From assembly GCF_900182665.1 (NCBI RefSeq), contig NZ_FXTL01000005.1:79680-143679 (forward strand): a DNA stretch of 64,000 nucleotides. Reading direction: 5' to 3'. Positions 1 through 9,200 of this stretch are shown in pieces. Positions within the stretch are counted from its first letter, which is position 1; every line of letters starts with the position of its first letter. Source of the DNA: Propioniciclava tarda. Its GTDB lineage: Bacteria > Actinomycetota > Actinomycetes > Propionibacteriales > Propionibacteriaceae. The position numbers were made by a program, and so were the translations under genes. The notes under the pieces were generated by a model that did no database searches, was not told where the DNA came from, and saw nothing but the letters and a program-made list of their open reading frames with translations.

Positions 1-130
1 GATGACGGCGGGCCATCAAGTCGACGAGCAGCGTGGTCTTGCCGGTGCCCGCCGCACCCAGGACGAGGAGGCGTCCGCGCTCGTGAGCCAAGACACGCTG
101 CTGTGTCTCGTCCGGATCCCACGTCGCCAT
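1..130 (-). CDS. UvrD-like ATP-dependent helicase, N-terminal fragment (AdnA-like by context)
   Basis: The gene runs off the left edge; only the first 43 codons are present, starting at an ATG at 130. The reading begins MATWDPDETQQRVL and reaches a Walker A loop, GAAGTGKTT, at about residues 29-37. A Q-motif followed closely by such a P-loop at the extreme N-terminus is typical of superfamily 1 UvrD/Rep helicases. In Mycobacterium the neighbours DUF3107 and RhlE lie close to adnA-adnB, the helicase-nuclease for double-strand break resection, so AdnA is the best guess. That identity is inference, because the nuclease domain and helicase core are outside the window. Confidence 0.6.
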   Translation of the reverse strand, partial: MATWDPDETQQRVLAHERGRLLVLGAAGTGKTTLLVDLMARRH

Positions 131-323
131 GAGTCCGATTCCACCACATGGCTCCGACAGTTTCTCGATGCCCCTGGCCCCCGTGCGGGGACTGTTGTGA
201 GGGTCGGGCCGGTGTGGAAGGGTGAAAGCGCTGCCGTCCCAGGCGGGGTCCGTTCACCGCCCGACAGCATTCCAGGCCCATCCGGTCCCCTGGCTGGGCC
301 TTCGTTACCGTAAGGAGAAGTGC
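131..323. other. Intergenic region between helicase and cold-shock gene
   Basis: This 193-base gap separates two divergently transcribed genes and must hold both promoters and the cold-shock 5' leader. It contains several short GC-rich inverted repeats. I see no clear -35/-10 pair or recognised riboregulator. A strong Shine-Dalgarno (taaggagaag, 311-320) lies at its right end. Confidence 0.4.
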
Positions 324-530
324 ATGGCGCAGGGATCCGTCAAGTGGTTCAGTGCGGAGAAGGGCTTCGGCTTCATCGCCGTCGACGGCACCTCGACCGA
401 TGTCTTCGTTCACCACACGGCGATCGAGACGCAGGGTTTCCGGACCCTCGTCGAGGGCCAGTTGGTCGAGTTCGACATCGTTGACGGTCAGAAGGGCCCG
501 CAGGCCGACCATGTCCGGCCGCTGAGCTGA
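324..530 (+). CDS. Cold-shock protein (CspA family)
   Basis: A 68-residue single cold-shock domain that binds single-stranded nucleic acid and melts RNA secondary structure in the cytoplasm. It carries RNP1 (KGFGFI, residues 13-18) and RNP2 (VFVHH, residues 27-31), with the usual GSVKWF opening. Length is normal for CspA-type proteins. The ATG at 324 is chosen because aaggag lies just upstream and homologs begin MAQGSVKWF; the open frame further upstream lacks the domain. A strong terminator follows at 576-603, so it is probably monocistronic. Confidence 0.95.
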   Translation: MAQGSVKWFSAEKGFGFIAVDGTSTDVFVHHTAIETQGFRTLVEGQLVEFDIVDGQKGPQADHVRPLS

Positions 531-575
531 TATCACCCACGATCACCCCGACTCTCCACCCCGTTGAGTCACTCC

Positions 576-603
576 GAACGGGCCCGCTTCGGCGGGCCCG
601 TTC
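576..603 (+). terminator. Terminator hairpin after the cold-shock gene
   Basis: A perfect 12-bp stem (gaacgggcccgc with its complement) closed by a TTCG tetraloop, 46 bases after the cold-shock stop codon. The stable loop and position support an intrinsic terminator, although the downstream U tract is short (ttctgc). Confidence 0.75.
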
Positions 604-725
604 TGCGTCCCCTTCTGCCTGCCCGTTCTGCGTGCCGACCCTGCGAGCCTGCTCGGCGTCCCCGCCCTCCCTGACCCTTGGGCGGGGCTGGCTAGAGTGA
701 GCCCGAACCCGTTCTAGGAGGAGCT

Positions 726-950
726 ATGGAAGTCAAGGTCGGCATCAAGCACGTGCAGCGCGAACTCGTCATCGAGACCCCGGAGACCGCGATCGCCGTC
801 GAGCAGGGACTGACCGAGGCCCTGGCGTCCGGCGGGCTGCTGCGCCTCACCGACGACAAGGGCCGAGCGATCCTGATCCCCGCGAGCACCATCGCCTACG
901 TGGACCTCGGCACCGAGCACGTGCGTCCGGTGGGATTCGGCGTCGTCTAG
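726..950 (+). CDS. DUF3107 family protein
   Basis: A 74-residue protein of unknown function, conserved across Actinobacteria and recognised by the MEVKVGIK start, the internal stretch LTDDKGRAILIPASTIAYVD and the C-terminal VGFGVV. In Mycobacterium the homolog (TB9.4) lies near the same DEAD-box helicase and adnAB, so this is conserved synteny. The ATG at 726 has a very strong Shine-Dalgarno (aggaggagct). A short inverted repeat at 661-687 lies just before the gene and could be an attenuator or the end of the preceding transcription unit. No catalytic motif is visible. Confidence 0.88.
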   Translation: MEVKVGIKHVQRELVIETPETAIAVEQGLTEALASGGLLRLTDDKGRAILIPASTIAYVDLGTEHVRPVGFGVV

Positions 951-1073
951 TCCGGGGCAGTAGAGTGGGCCGACGCGCAGTTCCGTGCGTCTCGCGATCG
1001 CGCCCCGTCGGCGCTGCGGTCGCCTAGGTCCCATGGCCGGTTCTCGCGAGCCGGCGAGAGCAAAGGCATCACG
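951..1073 (+). promoter_or_regulatory. Structured 5' leader of the DEAD-box helicase gene
   Basis: 123 bases between DUF3107 and the proposed CTG start. It contains an imperfect hairpin (about 1036-1055, gccggtt ... agccggc) ending 18 bases before the start. Long structured leaders often control helicase genes through RNA structure or the helicase itself, but nothing here identifies a known family. The function is inference. Confidence 0.3.
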
Positions 1074-2666
1074 CTGACTGAGAACACCCTGCCGCAGGCA
1101 GACGAAAAGCAGACCTTTTCCGACCTCGGAGTTCACCCCGACATCACCGCCGCCCTCGCTGAGGTCGGCATCGTCCACCCCTTCCCGATCCAGGCCCTGT
1201 CCATCCCGATCTCTCTGGTCGGCACCGACATGATCGGACAGGCCCGCACGGGCACCGGCAAGACCCTCGCGTTCGGCATCACGGTGCTGCAGCGCGTGAC
1301 GATCGAGGGCGACGACGACTTCGCCGCCCTCAAGCATCCGGGCAAGCCGCAGGCGCTCATCATGACGCCGACGCGCGAGCTCGCCTTGCAGGTCGCCAAG
1401 GACCTTGAGGTCGCCGGCGCGATCCGCAAGGCGCGCGTCCTGACCGTCTACGGCGGAGTCGGCTACGAGCCGCAGCTGGACGCCCTCCGCTCCGGTGTCG
1501 ACATCGTCGTCGGGACGCCGGGGCGGCTCCTTGACCTGGTGCAGCGCCGCGACCTGGACCTTTCCCACGTCCGCGAGCTCGTGCTGGACGAGGCGGACGA
1601 GATGCTCGACCTCGGCTTCCTGCCCGACGTCGAGCGGCTGATCGCCAAGACCCCCAAGAGCCGCCAGACGATGCTGTTCTCGGCCACCATGCCGGCCGCC
1701 GTGGTCGGGCTCTCCCGCATGCACCTGGACCAGCCGGTCAACATCCGCGCGGAGGCCCACGACGCCAAGGCGACGGTCCCGGACACCACCCAGTTCATCT
1801 ACCAGGCGCACGACCTGGACAAGCCCGAGATCGTCGGACGCCTCCTGCAGGCCGAGGGCGTCGGTAAGGTGATGGTCTTCACCCGGACGAAGCGGGCCGC
1901 GCAGCGGCTCTCCGACGAGCTCGAGGACCGCGGCTTCGCGGCGGCGTCCATTCATGGCGACCTGTCCCAGGTGCTGCGCGAGAAGGCTCTGAAGAAGTTC
2001 CGCGACGACAAGATCCAGGTCCTGGTGGCCACGGACGTCGCCGCCCGCGGCATCGACGTCGCCGGCATCACGCACGTCGTCAACTACGAGTGTCCGGACG
2101 ACGAAAAGACCTACGTCCACCGCATCGGGCGCACCGGCCGCGCCGGCCGCAAGGGCGTCGCCGTCACGCTGGTCGACTGGGCCGACGTCACCCGGTGGCG
2201 CGTGATCAACAAGGCGTTGGAGCTCGACTTCGAGACGATCCCCGAGACCTACTCGAGTTCGGCCCACCTGTATGCCGACCTCCAGATCCCCGAGGGCACG
2301 CGGGGACGCGTCCCCGGCTCGACGCCCAAGGTGCGCGAGGACCGCCCGAGCGGCCGCCACGGCGACCACAAGGAGCGCAAGCGCGAGGAGCGTCCGGCGC
2401 GCGAGCGCACCCGCCGTCGCCTGCGCAACGGCGTCGCAGCGGACGCCGACGCGCCCGCCCCCGAAGCGCCCGTCAAGGGCGAGCACCACGGCAAGAAGCA
2501 CCACAAGGGCGAGCACGGTCCGGCGGCCGATCAGGCGGCCGAGGGTCAGGCGGCCGAGGCGTCCGACAGCCCCGAGGCCACCCGTCGTCGTCGGCGGCGC
2601 CGCGGTGGCCGCGGACGCGGTGGCCGCGACGGCGATACTCCTCAGGTGGCCGCCGGCACCGAGTGA
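1074..2666 (+). CDS. rhlE: DEAD-box ATP-dependent RNA helicase (RhlE-like)
   Basis: A 530-residue RNA helicase, likely acting in RNA remodelling and decay. Motifs in order are the Q-motif region (FPIQ), Walker A (ARTGTGKT), [20 protein letters not shown] (LFSATMP), a helicase-C domain, and [10 protein letters not shown]. The C-terminus (from about residue 400) is a low-complexity tail ending in an Arg/Gly-rich stretch ([13 protein letters not shown]), probably for RNA binding. The first in-frame ATG (1230) is inside the Walker A region, so it cannot be the start. The frame is open upstream, and the only sensible initiator is CTG at 1074, with aaagg 7 bases ahead. This gives (M)TENTLPQ..., matching homologs that begin MTxxTESF. 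Confidence 0.88.
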   Translation: MTENTLPQADEKQTFSDLGVHPDITAALAEVGIVHPFPIQALSIPISLVGTDMIGQARTGTGKTLAFGITVLQRVTIEGDDDFAALKHPGKPQALIMTPTRELALQVAKDLEVAGAIRKARVLTVYGGVGYEPQLDALRSGVDIVVGTPGRLLDLVQRRDLDLSHVRELVLDEADEMLDLGFLPDVERLIAKTPKSRQTMLFSATMPAAVVGLSRMHLDQPVNIRAEAHDAKATVPDTTQFIYQAHDLDKPEIVGRLLQAEGVGKVMVFTRTKRAAQRLSDELEDRGFAAASIHGDLSQVLREKALKKFRDDKIQVLVATDVAARGIDVAGITHVVNYECPDDEKTYVHRIGRTGRAGRKGVAVTLVDWADVTRWRVINKALELDFETIPETYSSSAHLYADLQIPEGTRGRVPGSTPKVREDRPSGRHGDHKERKREERPARERTRRRLRNGVAADADAPAPEAPVKGEHHGKKHHKGEHGPAADQAAEGQAAEASDSPEATRRRRRRRGGRGRGGRDGDTPQVAAGTE

Positions 2667-2700
2667 TCGGCTAGCCCTGCGCGGCCACCATGATGCGGCC

Positions 2701-3537
2701 ATGCAACAGGTCCAAGGAGTCATCGCGCGCCAAGGGCGCCCCCGTCGACCTGGTCACGATCAACGTCCCGGACCCGGGTCCGGGTGAGGCGATCGTCAAG
2801 GTCCAGGCGTGCGGCGTGTGCCACACCGATCTGCACTACCGCGAGGGTGGCATCGGCGACTCCTACCCCTACCTGCTCGGCCATGAGGCGGCGGGCGTCG
2901 TCGGGTCCGTCGGCGAGGGCGTCACGAACGTGGCGCCGGGCGACTACGTGATCCTGAACTGGCGGGCCGTGTGCGGCGACTGTCGCGCCTGCCGCAAGGG
3001 CCAGCCCTGGTATTGCTTCGCCACATTCAACGCCACCCAGAAGATGACGCTGACCGACGGCACCGAACTCTCCCCCGCCCTGGGCATCGGGGCCTTCATC
3101 GAGAAGACGCTCGTCCACGCCGGACAGTGCACCAAGGTCGGATGTCCCCCGAGCTGTGCGCCCGCTGCGGGGCCCCGATGTGGCTGCACCCCGACGACCT
3201 GCCGGTGTGGCACCTGACGCACAACAGCGAGCCCGACGGCGAACTGGCCGATGGCCAGGTCATCACGGTCGCTGGGACCGACCTGCACGTCCTGCTCACC
3301 CCGGGCCACTCGCCCGGCTCGGTGTGCCTGTACGCGCCGGACCTCGGCGTGGTGTTCTCGGGCGACACCCTGGTCAACGGCGGGCCCGGCGCGACCGGAC
3401 GCAGCTTCAGCCACCGGCCGACCATCGAGGCGTCCATCCGCGACCGGCTGTTCGCCCTGCCGGACGAGACCATCGTCAAGACCGGTCAGGGCGCCGACAC
3501 GACGATCGGCGCCGAGCGGGTCCGGCTGGACGGCTGA
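2701..3537 (+). pseudogene. Fused remnant of mycothiol-dependent formaldehyde dehydrogenase and MBL-fold hydrolase
   Basis: Two formerly adjacent genes have collapsed into one. The first part, to about 3139, matches the N-terminal ~150 residues of the S-(hydroxymethyl)mycothiol dehydrogenase family: [20 protein letters not shown], a structural-zinc region [11 protein letters not shown], and [10 protein letters not shown]. Its start [10 protein letters not shown] is in a different frame from AKGAPVDLV; loss of one GC unit in the GC run at 2725-2730 explains this. At 3140 it jumps into the C-terminal ~130 residues of the MBL hydrolase that normally follows ([28 protein letters not shown]). The hydrolase's metal-binding HxHxDH segment is gone, and a late GHG motif reads GQG. 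About 0.9 kb is missing. It is not expected to be active. Confidence 0.85.
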
Positions 3538-3539
3538 GC

Positions 3540-4040
3540 TCAGCCGCGCCTACGCCAGGCGGACGCCGCCGCGAGCGTCGCCACCGCGCAGGCCGCCAGC
3601 ACAGGGACGCCGCCGCTCGCGTCCGCTTCGTCGGCGGACGTCTTGGCCGGGACGCCACGGGTCGGCGACACCGGCGTGGGAGTCGGGGCGGGTGTCGGCT
3701 TGGGGATCGCCGTGTTCGTCAGCGAGATGGTGGTGACCCAAGTCTCAGAGTCGTTGGTCACGGTGAAGTCGCCGAGTTGGCCGCCGGTGACGGTGAAGTC
3801 GGCCCCGGGCGGGGTGATCGTGAACCCCTTGCCGTTGGCGGTGGTCCAGCCTCCGGGCCCCTTGCACACCATCAGCGGAGCCGACCGAGTGACGTACCCC
3901 GCCGGGGCGGACACCTCGCGCAAGACCAGGCAGTCGTTGACGGGCAGCGTCCAACCGCCCTCCATCACGATCTCCGGCGAGAAGTGGTCACCGGTGGTGC
4001 CGGTCGTGCCGTCCGCCGCTGGGCCAGCAGCAGCGCCCGC
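3540..4040 (-). pseudogene. C-terminal remnant of a SpaA-like surface protein
   Basis: The frame is open back to an in-frame stop at 4041-4043 and reads through GDHFSPEIVMEGGW, then the prealbumin-like signature REVSAPAGYV, seen in SpaA-type pilin domains as KETKAPAGY. A proline-threonine stalk (PKPTPAPTPTPV) follows, and a tail resembling a wall anchor: a hydrophobic segment (VPVLAACAVATLAAASAW) plus RRRG. No LPxTG sorting motif precedes the hydrophobic segment. There is no signal peptide, and the only starts are an internal GTG at 3968 and ATG at 3965. I read it as the decayed end of a sortase-anchored protein. It converges with the adjacent pseudogene. Confidence 0.6.
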
Positions 4041-4165
4041 TCAGGTCCTGGGTGAACCACGGGTGTCAGCCCCGGACGGCCCATGCAGTGGGCCCATTCA
4101 GGGTCACCGCTGGCGGACGGTTCGTAAAAGTCCTCTGAATCGAGGGGTCAGCGGCTCCCCAGAGG

Positions 4166-5191
4166 TCACAGGAAGTACGTGCGCACCGGCGCCAGCAGCC
4201 CGACCTTGTCATAGACGCGGGCCAGCGTCCGAGCCGCCACCTCGCCAGCGCGATCGGCGCTGGACGCGAGGATCCGGTCGAGCTCGGCCGGATCGTCCAG
4301 CAACTCCAACGTCCGAGCGCGGAACGGGGCGACGGCGTCCACGAGGACGTCGGCGGTCTCGACCTTAAGGTGTCCGTACTGCTTGCCTGCGAAGTGGTCC
4401 TCCAGCTGCGGGATCGGCGTCCCCGACAGCACCGAATGGATCATGAGCAGGTTCGAGACGCCGGGCTTGTTCTCCACGTCGTAGCGGATGACGGTCTCGC
4501 TGTCCGTCACGGCCGACTTGATCTTCTTGGCGTTGCGGCTCGGCTCGTCAAGCAGGTTGATCATGCCGAGCTCGGAGCTTTGGCTCTTGCTCATCTTCTG
4601 GGTGGGCTCCTGCAGATCCATGATCTTGGCACCCTCCTTGACGATGTAGGGCTCGGGCACGCGCAGCGCCTTCTTGAACCGCTGGTTGAACCGCTCGGCG
4701 AGATCGCGCGTGATCTCGAGGTGCTGCCGCTGGTCCTCCCCCACGGGTACGTACGCCGCGTCGTACAGCAGGATGTCGGCGGCCATCAGGATCGGGTACG
4801 TGAACAGCCCGACGTTGGCGTTGCCGCCCTTGGCCGTCTTGTCCTTGAACTGCGTCATGCGGCTGGCCTCGCCGTAGCTGGTCAGGCACGACAGCACCCA
4901 CATCAGCTGCGGATGCTCCGGGACGTGGCTCTGGACGAACACCGGCGACCGCGTCGGATCGACTCCGGCGGCGATGTACTGAGCCGCCGTGAGCCGCGTC
5001 CGGGCGCGGAGCAGCTTCGGGTCGGTCGGGACGGTGAGCGCGTGCAGATCGGCGACGAAGTAGTAGGCGTCGAAGTCGTCCTGCAGCTTGACCCAGTTCA
5101 CGAGGGCGCCCAGGTAGTTGCCCAGGTGCAGCGAGTCGTTCGTGGGCTGCATCCCCGACAGAATCCGCTGTCGCTTGACCTCGTCAGTCAT
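4166..5191 (-). CDS. trpS: Tryptophanyl-tRNA synthetase
   Basis: A 341-residue class I aminoacyl-tRNA synthetase that charges tRNA-Trp. The HIGH-like motif is LHLGN near residue 21, the KMSKS loop is present as KMSKS, and the length is normal for bacterial TrpRS. ATG at 5191 is chosen because ggggag precedes it and it gives [13 protein letters not shown]; an earlier in-frame start at 5224 lies inside the leader. The gene is preceded by a Trp-codon leader peptide and mutually exclusive hairpins (5227-5314), so it is probably induced when charged tRNA-Trp is scarce. Confidence 0.97.
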   Translation of the reverse strand: MTDEVKRQRILSGMQPTNDSLHLGNYLGALVNWVKLQDDFDAYYFVADLHALTVPTDPKLLRARTRLTAAQYIAAGVDPTRSPVFVQSHVPEHPQLMWVLSCLTSYGEASRMTQFKDKTAKGGNANVGLFTYPILMAADILLYDAAYVPVGEDQRQHLEITRDLAERFNQRFKKALRVPEPYIVKEGAKIMDLQEPTQKMSKSQSSELGMINLLDEPSRNAKKIKSAVTDSETVIRYDVENKPGVSNLLMIHSVLSGTPIPQLEDHFAGKQYGHLKVETADVLVDAVAPFRARTLELLDDPAELDRILASSADRAGEVAARTLARVYDKVGLLAPVRTYFL

Positions 5192-5226
5192 CGGTACTCC
5201 CCTGTTCTCGCCTCGCCCGGACATGC

Positions 5227-5289
5227 AAAACGGCCGCCAACTGCGACGGCCGTGGTGTCGACATGGGTGATAGGGCCGTCGTTACGGCC
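5227..5289 (-). promoter_or_regulatory. Transcription attenuator of trpS
   Basis: On the minus strand four segments can pair alternatively. Segments 1:2 form GGCCGT-aacg-ACGGCC (5274-5289). Segments 2:3 form an 8-bp duplex, CGACGGCC (5274-5281) with GGCCGTCG (5244-5251). Segments 3:4 form the terminator stem ACGGCCG/CGGCCGT (5230-5236 with 5246-5252), ending in TTTT (5227-5230). A ribosome stalled on the tandem Trp codons would cover segment 1, let 2:3 form and block the terminator. The elements are seen directly; the mechanism is inferred from known trp attenuators. Confidence 0.75.
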
Positions 5290-5314
5290 GCCACCAACGG
5301 AGTCGCTCGTGCAT
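5282..5314 (-). CDS. Trp leader peptide (MHERLRWWRP)
   Basis: A 10-codon open frame between the PHP gene and trpS, with two consecutive TGG codons at positions 7 and 8 and a TAA stop. Its 3' half overlaps the first arm of the leader hairpins. This is the arrangement expected of a ribosome-mediated attenuator in which stalling at Trp codons senses charged tRNA-Trp. The product itself is not expected to have a function. Confidence 0.75.
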   Translation of the reverse strand: MHERLRWWRP

Positions 5315-5349
5315 GGCCACGAGACTACCGCACCGGACGCCTCGCGCGG

Positions 5350-6207
5350 TCAGCCCACGACGCCGCCCCGAGCCCCGATGAGCTCGACCAGCCGGCGGTA
5401 CATGTCAGGGTCCGTGAGGCACGCGCCCAGGGCGTAGCCGGCCTTCTTCCCGGTGCCGTGGTAGTCGGACGACCCTGTCGCCACCAGCCGCAGCTCGTCG
5501 ACAAGACCGCGCAGGATCGCACGCTCCGCCGGCAGGTGGTCGGGATGGTCGACCTCGATGCCGTCCAGCCCGTGCTCGCGCGCCAGCTCGCGCAGGTAGC
5601 GCTCGGACAGGTCGTGGCGGCCCCGCTTCGACCAGGGATGGGCCAGCACCGCCACTCCGGACGCCCCACGCACGAGCTCGATCGCGCGCACCAGCGGCGT
5701 CGCGTAGCGCGGGACGTAGCCGGGCTTGTCGTCGGCGAGCCAGCGCCCGAACGCCTCGTCCCGATCGCGGACGTAGCCCTTGGCCACCATCGCGTCGGCG
5801 ACATGCGGACGCCCCAGCGAGGAGGCGTCCTCGGCGAACACCGCCACGTCGGCCTCCGTCAAGGGCATGCCGAGCTCGGCGAGCCGGCGCAGCAGCCGAG
5901 GCAGGCGTCCGAACCGCCCGTCGCGGACGGCGTCCAGTTCGCCGGCCAGTGCCGGATCATCGACGCGGCAGCCGTAGCCGAGCAGGTGCACCGAGTGCCC
6001 GCCGACCTCGGCCGACATCTCGACGCCAGCCAGGAACTCCAGGCCCAGAGCGGACGCCGCCGCGCGCCCCTGCTCGAGGCCGTCGAACGTGTCGTGGTCG
6101 GTCAGAGCCACCGCGTCCAGGCCGGCGGCCTTGGCCGCCGCCATGAGGGCCGCGGGGGCGTCCGTGCCGTCGGAGACTGTGCTGTGCAGGTGCAGGTCGA
6201 TCTTCAC
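5350..6207 (-). CDS. PHP-domain phosphoesterase (YciV/RNase AM-like)
   Basis: A 285-residue PHP-family metal-dependent phosphoesterase. Metal-binding motifs visible are HLHS at the start, DHDTFDG, AHPW and GSSDYHGTGK near the C-terminus. The family includes E. coli YciV (RNase AM), which acts on 3',5'-nucleoside bisphosphates and RNA 5' ends; that role here is inference. YciV was once called TrpH because it lies beside the trp operon, so its position next to trpS is a curious parallel. No good Shine-Dalgarno decides the start. GTG at 6207 gives VKIDLHLHS, while GTG 6213 and TTG 6237 remain possible. Confidence 0.85.
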   Translation of the reverse strand: MKIDLHLHSTVSDGTDAPAALMAAAKAAGLDAVALTDHDTFDGLEQGRAAASALGLEFLAGVEMSAEVGGHSVHLLGYGCRVDDPALAGELDAVRDGRFGRLPRLLRRLAELGMPLTEADVAVFAEDASSLGRPHVADAMVAKGYVRDRDEAFGRWLADDKPGYVPRYATPLVRAIELVRGASGVAVLAHPWSKRGRHDLSERYLRELAREHGLDGIEVDHPDHLPAERAILRGLVDELRLVATGSSDYHGTGKKAGYALGACLTDPDMYRRLVELIGARGGVVG

Positions 6208-6292
6208 GCCCACGATTGTCGCAGCACGCTCCGACAACGCCGGAGGGCGGCGGCCCCGCGGCCACCGCCCTCCGTTGATCCGATCCGTTCGA

Positions 6293-9200
6293 TCAGGCCA
6301 GCATCGCCCGCAGCGTCCGGAGCGCCACCGAGGTCTTCGCCAGGTCGGGGCTGCCCTCGTTGATCTCCTTCAGCGTCTTCAGCTCGGCCTCGGCCCCGTC
6401 GATCTTGCGGAGCCAGGCGTCGACGACCTTCCTCGCGTCCGACTCACCGGGTGCAGCCTCGAGGGCCGCCGCCGAGATGTCGGTCTCGAGCTTCTGCAGG
6501 TCGTCGCGCATGGCGGCCTGGGCCATCAGGTCCCAGCGGCCGACGATGGGCAGCTCGCCGATCCGGTCGAACAGCATGTCCATGCCCAGCACTTCGGCCA
6601 CCTTGAACATGACCCGGGCCGTCTCCATCAGGTCGCGTCCGGTGCGCTGAGCAGTCTGGACGATCGGAAGCGCCATGTGGCCGTACCGCGCCAGCGCGGC
6701 GAACTCCGCGAGCTCCGGCGCGACCCCACCGGCCAGGTAAGTCGCCTTCTGCTTCTCGAAGCCCTCACGATGCCGGGGGGTCATGAGTCCGATGAGACCC
6801 GACAACACCGTCTGGACGCCGTCGGAGAACGTCGCCGACTCCGTCTTGATGTCGAGGACGCCGCGGCGGTTGTTGAGCAGCCACCGCGTGGCCCGCTCGA
6901 CCATGCGCCGGATCTCGATGCGGACCGCAGCGTCGGCGTCCGGATCGACGCCGGCGACCGGCATGCCCAGCTCGACCTTGGCCACCTGCAGGATGTTGCG
7001 CGCGGCCAGCTGGGCCCGCACGATCTGCTCGATCGTCGAGCTGGTCTCCTCCGACAGGCGGAAGAAGCTCGTGATGCCCTGGCTGTTCACGAACCGGTTG
7101 ACCGTCACCGTGGCGACGATCTCGCGGTGCAGGCGGTGCTTGGCCATGGCGTCCGCGTAGCGCTCCCGCAACGCCTTCGGGAAGTACGTCGTCAGGCGAT
7201 CCGACAGGTACGGGTCGTCCGGCAGGTCGGACTCGAGGATCAGGTCCGCGAGCCAGATCTTGGTCCAGGCCAGCAGCGAGCACAGCTCGGGACGCGTCAG
7301 CCCCTTGCCGGACGCGATGCGCTGCGCCATCTGCTCGGACGTCGGCAAACTCTCCAGGCCCCGATTGAGACGGCCGTGGGCCTCCATGATCTTCATCCAG
7401 GCCTCGTGCGAGGCCGCCATCCGCGAGCTGCGGTACGTGCCACACGCCAGGGCGATGTTCTGGTCGATGTTGTGGGCGAGCACCAGCTTCGCCACGTCGT
7501 CCGTCATGGACGCCAGCAGCTCGTTACGCTCCTCGAACGTGAGGCGTCCGGCTGCGACCTCCGCCGCCAGCAGGATCTTGATGTTGACCTCGTGGTCGGA
7601 CGTGTCGACACCGGCCGAGTTGTCGATGAAGTCGGTGTTCGCCCGGCCGCCGGCCTGGGCGTACTCGATGCGGCCCTTCTGGGTCCAGCCCAGGTTGCCG
7701 CCCTCGCCCGAAATCTTGGCGCGGACCTCGGCCCCGTTGACGCGCACGGCGTCGTTCGCCTTGTCGCCGCAGTCGGCGTTGGTCTCGCTGGACGCCTTCA
7801 CGTACGTCCCGATGCCGCCGTTCCACAGCAGGTCGACCGGGGCCTTGAGGATCGCGTTGATGAGCTCGGTCGGTGTCATCTTGGTGACAGAATCCGGCAG
7901 GCCGAGCGCGGCCCGGACCTCAGGCCCGGTCGGGATCGACTTCGCCGAGCGCGGGAACACGCCGCCGCCGGCGCTGATCAGCTCGGCGTTGTAGTCGGCC
8001 CACGTCGAGCCCTTGAGGTTGAACAGCCGCACCCGCTCGGCGAACGAGGACGCGGCGTCCGGGTTCGGATCGAGGAACACGTGCAGGTGATTGAACGCCG
8101 CGACGAGCTTGGTGTGCTCGGACAGCATCATGCCGTTGCCGAAAACGTCCCCGGCCATGTCGCCGATGCCGACGCACGTGAAGTCCTCGGTCTGGCAGTC
8201 CTTGCCCATCTCGAAGAAGTGCCGCTTGACGGACTCCCAGGCGCCGCGGGCCGTGATGCCCATGCCCTTGTGGTCGTAGCCGACCGAGCCGCCGGACGCG
8301 AAGGCGTCGCCCAGCCAGAAGCCGCGCTCCAGCGCGATGCCGTTGGCCGTGTCGGAGAACGTCGCGGTGCCCTTGTCGGCGGCCACGACGAGGTAGGGGT
8401 CGTCGCCGTCGTACCGGATGACGTCCTTGGGCGGGACGACGTGGCCGTCGACGATGTTGTCGGTGATGCTGAGCAGCGAGTTGATGAACTTCTTGTAGGC
8501 CGCCACGCCGCCGGCCTGCCAGCCAGCCCGGTCGACGGACGGGTCCGGCAGGTGCTGGGGCACGAAGCCGCCCTTGGCGCCCACCGGGACGATGACGGTG
8601 TTCTTGACCATCTGCGCCTTGACCAGGCCGAGGACCTCGGTGCGGAAGTCTTCGGCGCGGTCCGACCAGCGCAGGCCACCGCGGGCGACCATGCCGTAGC
8701 GCAGGTGGACGCCGTGGACATCAGGCGCGTAGACGAAGATCTCGAAGCGGGGACGCGGCTCGGGCAGCAGGTCCAGCTGGCGGGGCAGCAGCTTGAAGGC
8801 CAGCGCGGGCTGGTCGTCGGCGAACGCGTTGGTCCGCACCATGGCCCGCAGCAGCGCGAGCTGCATCCGGATGATGCGGTCGTGGTCGAGCGACGCGACC
8901 TTGTCCAGGGACGCCTCGATCGCCGCCACGGCGGCCTCGAAGGCTGCTTGGCGGGCGGCCTGATCGGCGAAGGGCCGCTTGGGGTCGAACTTGATCTCGA
9001 AGGCGTCCACCAGGGCCGCGGCGATCGAGGTGTTGGCGTTGAGCGCCATGGAGATGTAGGTCTGGGAGAACGGGATGCCGGCCTGCTGCAGGTAGCGGCT
9101 CATGGCACGCAGGAACACGACCTGCTGCCAGGTGAGGCCCGCGGTCATGATCAAGCGGGTCATGCGTCCGGCCTCGGCCTTGCCGAAGTACGAGGCGCGC

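Noticed and set aside
661..687. An inverted repeat (cccgccc ... gggcggg) before DUF3107 as a riboswitch
   Set aside because: It is a short simple GC repeat with no conserved riboswitch features; at most a weak attenuator.
714..2723. A long minus-strand frame opposite DUF3107 and the helicase gene
   Set aside because: It lies antisense to clear helicase motifs and is a codon-bias artefact.
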